Shown here: one piece after another, positions 24,697 through 29,550 of the stretch
Numbering within the stretch: the stretch's first letter is position 1
Layout of the letters: the number at the start of each line of letters is the position of its first letter
Assembly (NCBI GenBank): GCA_034679905.1
Contig: JAXDAH010000039.1
Span: forward strand, 1-29,550
DNA: 29,550 bases
Direction: 5' to 3'
From: JASEFH01 sp034679905
GTDB lineage: Archaea; Halobacteriota; Methanomicrobia; Methanomicrobiales; JACTUA01
Made by a program: the position numbers and the translations under genes
The notes under the pieces: generated by a model
What the model was told of the DNA's origin: nothing
What the model saw: only the letters and a program-made list of their open reading frames with translations
The model's database searches: none

Positions 24697-24704
24697 TATA
24701 TATA
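24697..24704 (+). promoter_or_regulatory. Strong TATA box of a candidate small RNA
   Basis: AAAGATATATATACG (box TATATATA) is the best TATA match in the window. It stands in a GC-rich region with no convincing protein gene downstream, and would start RNA near 24721-24728. Confidence 0.6.
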
Positions 24705-24720
24705 CGTCCTTAACCATTAC

Positions 24721-24845
24721 GGGGCTGCAGCCCCTGCGAGGTACGGAGTGAGGCGGAGGGGGCCTCCGATGGCCTTGCAGGAGACTGCATCTACCACCCA
24801 ATGTGAGCTGGAGCTGGGAAGCCTTCTTCCTGTGCCTTTTTTTTT
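24721..24845 (+). ncRNA. Candidate structured small RNA
   Basis: This ~125-base unit sits between a strong TATA box and a T9 run. It opens with the perfect palindrome GGGGCTGCAGCCCC (24721-24734). A long stem pairs CCTGCGAGG (24733-24741) with CCTTGCAGG (24773-24781), with one G-U pair, enclosing a second hairpin CGGAGG/CCTCCG (24754-24768). A last hairpin GGAAG-CCTT-CTTCC (24817-24830) is followed by GTGCC and nine T (24837-24845). The first palindrome and the long stem share two bases, so they compete. No known RNA family is recognised; I compared by eye with RNase P and SRP RNA signatures and saw no match. A small ORF at 24769 is possible but reads through the T-run. Confidence 0.5.
24817..24845 (+). 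terminator. Hairpin plus T9 terminator of the candidate RNA
   Basis: The five-base stem GGAAG/CTTCC with a CCTT loop is followed by GTGCC and nine T. It looks like an intrinsic terminator and is the longest T-run in the window. Confidence 0.5.
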
Positions 24846-25142
24846 CAAATCCAGCCCCGAGAGGTGCGAGGATCGACGCGCCCCGTTCGAGGCCGCCGCT
24901 CCTCCGCCCTCACGGGGCGGGGAATTCGACGCGGACTCGTGGGCGCGGATCCACGGCAGTCCTGCGGCTGCAGGCTGTATCGCCCGGGGTGTCGTGACGC
25001 CCGCCCTGCAGTGTCTATCGGGTCCACGGATGCACCATCCGTGGTGCACCATCCCGTGGCCGCAGACCGTCCCCGGGATCGCGGAGAGATCCCTTCCAAT
25101 CCGGGTTTGCGCTCGTGCTCTAAAGCCCGGAATTGCAGAAAG
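24846..25142. other. Intergenic region with a perfect hairpin
   Basis: I see no gene. A perfect 9-bp hairpin (CCACGGATG-CAC-CATCCGTGG, 25024-25044) overlaps a tandem copy of TGCACCATCC(C)GTGG (25031-25059). It lies about 100 bases before the promoter of the third DUF2795 gene. Confidence 0.45.
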
Positions 25143-25193
25143 TATATCAACCATGAGGGTGTGAAGGGGGGCGGTGCGCCTAGCGCACGGGAG
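25143..25193 (+). promoter_or_regulatory. TATA box, leader hairpin and RBS of the third DUF2795 gene
   Basis: TATATC at 25143-25148 is followed 28 bases later by a hairpin GTGCGC-CTA-GCGCAC (25174-25188). GGGAG (25189-25193) directly follows, nine bases before ATG 25203. Confidence 0.55.
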
Positions 25194-25202
25194 TTGAACA
25201 GT

Positions 25203-25436
25203 ATGGCACGTGAGGAAGGTAAGAGAGGCATGAGCACCGGGCATGGTGAGGTCAGTCCCGCATCTCTCCAGAAGTACCTCGCAGGCATTGACTATCCCGC
25301 GGACAAACAGAAACTGATGAACACCGCCCGGGACCACAATGCCCCCGACACCATCATGGATGTCATCCGGAGGCTGCCGGACCGGGAGTTCAACGGGCCC
25401 ACCGATGTCAGCAGGGCCTTTGGAGAGCTGAAATAA
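25203..25436 (+). CDS. Small DUF2795 protein, second single-domain copy
   Basis: The protein has 77 residues. After a polar N-terminus (MAREEGKRGMSTGHGE) comes one DUF2795 domain: LQKYLAGIDYPADKQKLMNT, ARDHNAPDTIMDVIRRLPDR and TDVSRAFGELK. It shares most of its domain with the protein at 13652-13876, including IDYPADKQKL and the ARDHNAP segment, so they are recent paralogues. ATG 25203 is chosen because GGGAG follows the leader hairpin as in the other copy; ATG 25230 with GAGGAAGGT upstream is the alternative. A T5 run follows ten bases after the stop. The gene stands alone, ahead of the histidine kinase. Confidence 0.83.
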   Translation: MAREEGKRGMSTGHGEVSPASLQKYLAGIDYPADKQKLMNTARDHNAPDTIMDVIRRLPDREFNGPTDVSRAFGELK

Positions 25437-25445
25437 GGTACATCC

Positions 25446-25450
25446 TTTTT
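25446..25450 (+). terminator. T-run after the third DUF2795 gene
   Basis: Five T begin ten bases after the TAA stop. A further T6 lies at about 25503-25508. Both could end the transcript. Confidence 0.4.
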
Positions 25451-25730
25451 ATGGACAACACCCCCTCCGCATCCTGCAGCCCCAACGGGATGGGTGCTGC
25501 CGTTTTTTGAGGCTGGCTGCTGTCCGCAATACGCCGGACATGTGAGTTTCTCCCACCGCGCCTGGATCGCCCCAGGACTCCGTCCCGATGGAATCATCGC
25601 CAGCGTCCTGAACGGTCCGGCATTGCGTCTCTGACCGGGGCAATGGTTTCCCGCTGCCTGCCGATAGGACGTAGTTACCATTATAGTTCTTCGCGACCAG
25701 AAAAGATCCGGATTTATTTTCGGAAGTTCG

Positions 25731-27881
25731 ATGCCGGACAACCCAGGAGCTTCCCGGGATGCGTCACCCTACCCGGGAGCAGAAGAGCAGGCCCCGCACA
25801 CCCCCGACGGACTGGAGCAGCTCGTCTCCGAGCGGACCCGAGAGCTCCAGGTGGAGATCGAGGGGCTGCGCCGCGAGAACGCCCGGTTCAAAGAGACGGA
25901 AGCGGCTCTGGCGCGGACCAACGAACGGCTCCAGGAGACGCTCAACAGCATCACCGACGCCTACTTCGCTCTTGACCGAGAGTGGAGGTTCCTTGAACTC
26001 AACACGATTGCAGAAGATCAGTACTTTCGCCGGCCGGCCAGCGACCTCATCGGGAGGGTGAAGTGGGAGATACTCCCGAAAGGAAACATAGGACCGTTCT
26101 ATTCCCAATACCAGCATGCCTTTGATACAGGCGAACCTGTGCACTTCGAGGCCATGGCCAATGAAGAGGGGCGATGGGTGGAGGTGCATGCCTACCCGAG
26201 AAATGGACGGCTGGAGGTGTATGCACGCGACATCACCGAGCGAAAGAGGGCTGAAGAGGCCCTGCGGGAGAACGAAGCGCGATACCGCACACTGGTGGAG
26301 ACCGCTCTCGATGTCATCCTCGTCCACGACCGTGAGAAGATCCTCTACATCAATCCGACCGGGGTGCGCCTCCTCGGGGCATCCCACCCGGACGAGCTCC
26401 TCGGGAAGGATCCCCTCGAGATCGTCCATCCTGACTTCCGCGACCGTGTGCGGGAGAACATCGCCATCGATATCCGTGGCGAGCACTCGCCGATCACCCA
26501 GCTCCAGCTCCTCAGCCTGGATGGCACTCCCATCTGGGTGGAGGGCAGGGGGGTGCAAACGCTTATCGGCGGAAGACTCGCGGTCCAGGTGATCCTGCGG
26601 GACATCACCGAGCGGAAACGGGCCGAGGAGGCGCTCGGAGAGAACCTGAAGTGCCTGGAACTCCTCTCGGGATCGGCCACCCGCCTCTTGGAGCCCATGC
26701 CGCGAGACGAGATATTCCGGTTCACCGCCCACCAGCTGCAGGCGATCGCCGGCAGGGCCATCATCGTGGTCAGCGAATACGATCCGGGCACCAACCAGAC
26801 TATCGTGCGGGAGGTGGCAGGGCTGGCGGATAAACTGCGGCATGGGTCCGCGCTCCTGGGCCGCGACCTGGCAGGACTCGCATTCACGGTCGCGGAGGGC
26901 ACGGTGTCCCGCGTGCTCCCCGGCAGTCTGGCACGGGTAGAGGGCGGGCTCCACGATCTCTCCTTCCGGCAGCTGCCGGAACCCTTCTGCTGCCAGCTCG
27001 AGCAGGAACTTGCTCTGGGCGCGATCTACGTTATGCCCTTCGTGCAGGCGGAGGACTTTATGGGCACGGTGGCGATTCTCACCGACCGGACCGAAGGGCT
27101 GGTGCATCGCTGGGAGATCGAGCTGCTCGTAAACCAGGCCGGCCTGGCCCTGAAGCGCAAAAAGGTGGAAGAGGCCCTCAGAGAGCATGCCGAGAACCTC
27201 AAGCGGTCCAACGAGGACTTAGAAAGGTTCGCCTACGTCTCCAGCCACGACCTCCAGGAGCCCCTGCGGACGATCGTCTCTTTTACCCAGCTGCTGCAGC
27301 GCCGCTACAGCGGGCAGCTCGATCCGCAGGCCGACGAGTACATCGAGTTCATTGTCAGCGCCGGCAAGCGGATGCAGGCCCTGATCAACGACCTGCTGGA
27401 CTTTTCCCGGGTGGCGAGCCGGGGCAGCGATCCGAAGCGGATCAGCAGCGACACCATCCTCCGGGAGACACTCGCCGCCCTGCGGGTGCAGATAGAGAAG
27501 AGCGGTGCATCGGTCACCCACGATCCCCTGCCGGCGGTGCTAGCGGATGCTTCCCAGCTTCACCAGGTCTTCTCGAACCTGGTCGCCAACGCCATCAAGT
27601 TCCGGCGGGAGGGCGTGCCGCCAAAGGTTCATGTCTCCGCCCGCTGGAAGGACGGGATGTGGGAGTTCTCGGTGGCGGATAACGGGATCGGGATCGAGCC
27701 CCAGTATTATGACCGCATCTTCATCATCTTCCAGAGACTCCACGGGCGGGATAAGTACTCCGGCACCGGCATAGGACTGGCCCTGGTGAAGCGGATCGTC
27801 GAGCGGCACGGTGGCCGCATCTGGCTGGAGTCCGAACCGGGAGAGGGCACGACGTTTTACTTCACGCTGCCTGCGGCGTGA
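25731..27881 (+). CDS. PAS-PAS-GAF sensor histidine kinase
   Basis: The protein has 716 residues and no transmembrane segment, so it is a cytoplasmic sensor. A coiled coil (~25-65) leads to PAS 1 (~68-170, ending DITERKRAEEAL) and PAS 2 (~175-300, again ending DITERKRAEEAL). A GAF domain (~305-460) is followed by HisKA with the H-box FAYVSSHDLQEPLRTI; the phospho-acceptor is H506. The ATPase has N-box HQVFSNLVANAIKFR, G1 DNGIGIE, F-box FIIFQRLHG and G2 GTGIGLALVK, then EPGEGTTFYFTLP. It should autophosphorylate on a signal read by PAS or GAF and pass phosphate to a response regulator. None is encoded next to it, as is common for methanogen kinases. The start is the first ATG after TATA-like sequences near 25684. 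Confidence 0.93.
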   Translation: MPDNPGASRDASPYPGAEEQAPHTPDGLEQLVSERTRELQVEIEGLRRENARFKETEAALARTNERLQETLNSITDAYFALDREWRFLELNTIAEDQYFRRPASDLIGRVKWEILPKGNIGPFYSQYQHAFDTGEPVHFEAMANEEGRWVEVHAYPRNGRLEVYARDITERKRAEEALRENEARYRTLVETALDVILVHDREKILYINPTGVRLLGASHPDELLGKDPLEIVHPDFRDRVRENIAIDIRGEHSPITQLQLLSLDGTPIWVEGRGVQTLIGGRLAVQVILRDITERKRAEEALGENLKCLELLSGSATRLLEPMPRDEIFRFTAHQLQAIAGRAIIVVSEYDPGTNQTIVREVAGLADKLRHGSALLGRDLAGLAFTVAEGTVSRVLPGSLARVEGGLHDLSFRQLPEPFCCQLEQELALGAIYVMPFVQAEDFMGTVAILTDRTEGLVHRWEIELLVNQAGLALKRKKVEEALREHAENLKRSNEDLERFAYVSSHDLQEPLRTIVSFTQLLQRRYSGQLDPQADEYIEFIVSAGKRMQALINDLLDFSRVASRGSDPKRISSDTILRETLAALRVQIEKSGASVTHDPLPAVLADASQLHQVFSNLVANAIKFRREGVPPKVHVSARWKDGMWEFSVADNGIGIEPQYYDRIFIIFQRLHGRDKYSGTGIGLALVKRIVERHGGRIWLESEPGEGTTFYFTLPAA

Positions 27882-28289
27882 GCAGGGGGCAGCCGGCATC
27901 CTGGATCCTCTGCTGCATGGGATCCTGAAAAGCCTTGCCCGGCACGGAATTTCGCCACGGTCTTCGCTGTCCACCGCCATCGCGGCAGGCACGACGGTTC
28001 GCGCACGAATCGGGCTCGATGCGGGAGACCCGGCGATATGCATTTCGCCACCAAAGACGGTCCCGACGGTCAGAACCCCGACGCACCTTCGCAGCCGTGC
28101 CGATGGATGATTGGTCCATGTCCTTGTCCGGGATAACCGGGATCCCCGGAACGCGACGCGAACGGGGGTGGACGGCGAACGGGAGGATCCCACTGGTTCA
28201 GTTCGAGGTGTGGCAGACGGAAATCTTTTTATGTGTCCCGACCATCGACCAACCCCATCCCAAAGGGAGACGAGAGGAGTTGATGATCG
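27882..28289. other. Intergenic region before the beta-propeller gene
   Basis: About 400 bases with no supported gene. TTTTTAT at 28226-28232 is a TATA-like box that would start RNA near 28256. GAGGAG at 28274-28279 is a ribosome-binding site for the next gene. Confidence 0.5.
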
Positions 28290-29550
28290 ATGCAGTATGC
28301 CAAAGTATTCCTTCTGGCTCTCATTGCCAGCGCATGCATTCCGGCGATCGGGGCGATCGAGCCCGCTCTGGTGACCTACAATACCACCTTTCAGGGACCC
28401 TCGGACTTCTGGGGGAATGCCCTCGCCGCAACGGACGATGGCGCGTACATCGTCGCCGGCGGCAGCCTGTCGCCCAACGGTACCCTGTCGGATGCATTCA
28501 TCTGGCGATCGGCGGAGGACTGGTGGTACAGGACGTACGGCTGGGAGCAGGCGGAGGATCTCGCGATCGATGTCGTTCCGGCGGAGGACGGCTACGTCTT
28601 CGCGGGATTCACCAACATGACAGCGGACGGCACGTACGATGCCTGGGTGGTGAAGATCGATCCCCTGGGCACGGTCCAGTGGAGCCGGCTCTATGCGGGA
28701 ACCGGCGACGACGGCGCGCGGTCCATCGTCAGCGCGCCCGACGGCGGGTACACGTTCGCGGGGTTGACCCAGGCTCCTGGTACGGATCTCGCGGATGCGT
28801 GGGTCGTGCACATCGATGCCAGCGGGAACGAGATCTGGAACCGCACCTACGGGGGAGCGGGAGACGACAGTGCCTACGACATCGTCCGCTCTCTTGACGG
28901 CTACCTGGTCGTCGGCGCCGGAGACTCCTTCACCGACGGGGATTACGATGCGTGGGTGCTGGGCCTGGATCCCGATGGAGAACCCCTCTGGAGCCAGACG
29001 TACGGAGGCAATGCGACGGACGAGTACGCCGTCGCGGGGCTGCAGACGGCAGAGTACATTCTCCTCGCCGGCTGGACCCACGAGCACGGCGAGAACGAAT
29101 CCGAGGCCTATGCCGACGCCTACGTCGCCAGACTCGGGCTGGACGGTACCGAGCTCTGGAACCGGACATTCGGCGGACCCGGATGGGATCAGGCTTCCGC
29201 GATCCAGCTGGTTCAGGACGGCTACGCCGTTGCCGGTTCGACCTTCGTCTCCGAGAGCCGGGGTGACGACGCCTGGATCGTGCAGCTGGCGAACAACGGC
29301 TCGGTCACCGTGACCCAGACCTTCGGGGGAGCGTACGACGACGAAGCCCGGAGCCTGATCCGCACCGCGGACGGACTCGCCTTTACCGGTATCCTGGGCT
29401 ATGCCTCCCCGACGAGCGGCGACGTGAAGAGTGCTGCCTGGGTCGTGGCACTCCAGGAGGCTGCACCGCAGCCGCACGTCACCCCGGCGACCGTGGGCGG
29501 CGGGGTGACGGCGTCGGTCGACCTGATCGCGGGGGGCGGTGCCTTCGACC
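28290..29550 (+). CDS. Secreted beta-propeller-like repeat protein, 5' part
   Basis: The gene runs off the right edge; 420 residues are visible. A signal peptide (MQYAKVFLLALIASACIPAI, then GAIEP) is followed by at least six repeats of about 50 residues. They follow the pattern DDxAxxI...DGYxxAGxT...DAWVxxxDxxGxxxWxxTYGG. Good copies are TYGGAGDDSAYDIVRSLDGY, TFGGPGWDQASAIQLVQDGY and TFGGAYDDEARSLIRTADGL. Such repeats form beta-propellers in surface proteins of methanogens and bacteria. After about residue 390 comes a different linker (APQPHVTPATVGGGV), perhaps leading to PKD domains outside the window. The start is ATG 28290, with GAGGAG ten bases upstream. The 645-codon frame opposite it is a shadow. 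Confidence 0.85.
   Translation, partial: MQYAKVFLLALIASACIPAIGAIEPALVTYNTTFQGPSDFWGNALAATDDGAYIVAGGSLSPNGTLSDAFIWRSAEDWWYRTYGWEQAEDLAIDVVPAEDGYVFAGFTNMTADGTYDAWVVKIDPLGTVQWSRLYAGTGDDGARSIVSAPDGGYTFAGLTQAPGTDLADAWVVHIDASGNEIWNRTYGGAGDDSAYDIVRSLDGYLVVGAGDSFTDGDYDAWVLGLDPDGEPLWSQTYGGNATDEYAVAGLQTAEYILLAGWTHEHGENESEAYADAYVARLGLDGTELWNRTFGGPGWDQASAIQLVQDGYAVAGSTFVSESRGDDAWIVQLANNGSVTVTQTFGGAYDDEARSLIRTADGLAFTGILGYASPTSGDVKSAAWVVALQEAAPQPHVTPATVGGGVTASVDLIAGGGAFD

Noticed and set aside
24769..25164. Plus-strand frame starting inside the candidate RNA
   Set aside because: It translates through the T9 run as a Phe stretch, has no domain, and ends in low-complexity Pro/Arg-rich sequence.
25764..27188. 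474-codon frame opposite the histidine kinase
   Set aside because: Shadow of the PAS/GAF coding sequence; no domain and no start signals.
27540..29477. 645-codon open frame on the minus strand
   Set aside because: It lies opposite the end of the histidine kinase and the beta-propeller gene, both with clear domains. The translation is Arg/Pro/Gly-rich with no motif, typical of a shadow frame in GC-rich DNA.

Overview
The window looks like a GC-rich euryarchaeal chromosome, most likely a methanogen of the order Methanomicrobiales (a Methanoculleus-like organism). Many starts have an AT-rich TATA-like box about 25-30 bases upstream and little or no leader, which is the archaeal promoter pattern. 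The gene content also fits: PKD and beta-propeller surface proteins, a FAS1 lipoprotein, PRC-barrel/DUF2795 proteins, a Yip1 membrane protein, and bacterial-type ruvCAB and rsgA genes of the kind found in some methanogens. The species assignment is inference. I found no tRNA, rRNA or CRISPR array.

Layout. 1-3700: the 3' end of a PKD surface protein, a PRC-barrel protein with two DUF2795 domains, a FAS1 lipoprotein and a Yip1 membrane protein. 3767-9602: a methyltransferase, a COG3910-like ATPase, and a condensation-domain acyltransferase divergent from a 14-helix MFS exporter, then a tandem universal stress protein. 9819-12183: two VOC paralogues flanking a secreted beta-sandwich protein and an FMN-binding PNPOx-like protein. 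12681-16531: an HNH protein, a small DUF2795 protein, an M24 peptidase and a divergent RsgA GTPase. 16698-18010: a DsrE gene and a solute-binding-protein gene, overlapping at ATGA and both broken by two apparent frameshifts. 18377-19753: a LigD-type polymerase-phosphoesterase fusion. 19839-21750: a lower-GC island with an HTH-regulator/membrane-protein operon and a decayed DDE transposase. 21811-23883: ruvC-ruvA-ruvB. 23884-25202: 1.3 kb without a convincing protein, holding a strong candidate small RNA gene (about 24721-24845). 25203-29550: a third DUF2795 gene, a PAS-PAS-GAF histidine kinase and the 5' part of a secreted beta-propeller protein.

Working together. RuvC, RuvA and RuvB form a Holliday-junction resolvase and branch-migration operon. 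The LigD-like enzyme is a second DNA-repair function nearby, but no Ku or ligase is in the window. The condensation protein and MFS exporter share a divergent promoter region and may make and export an acylated product (inference). The three DUF2795 genes share one transcript design: a TATA box, a hairpin 28-32 bases downstream at the expected RNA 5' end, a short leader, and a T-run a few bases after the stop. The small RNA candidate also starts at a hairpin 24 bases after a strong TATA box and ends with a hairpin plus T9.
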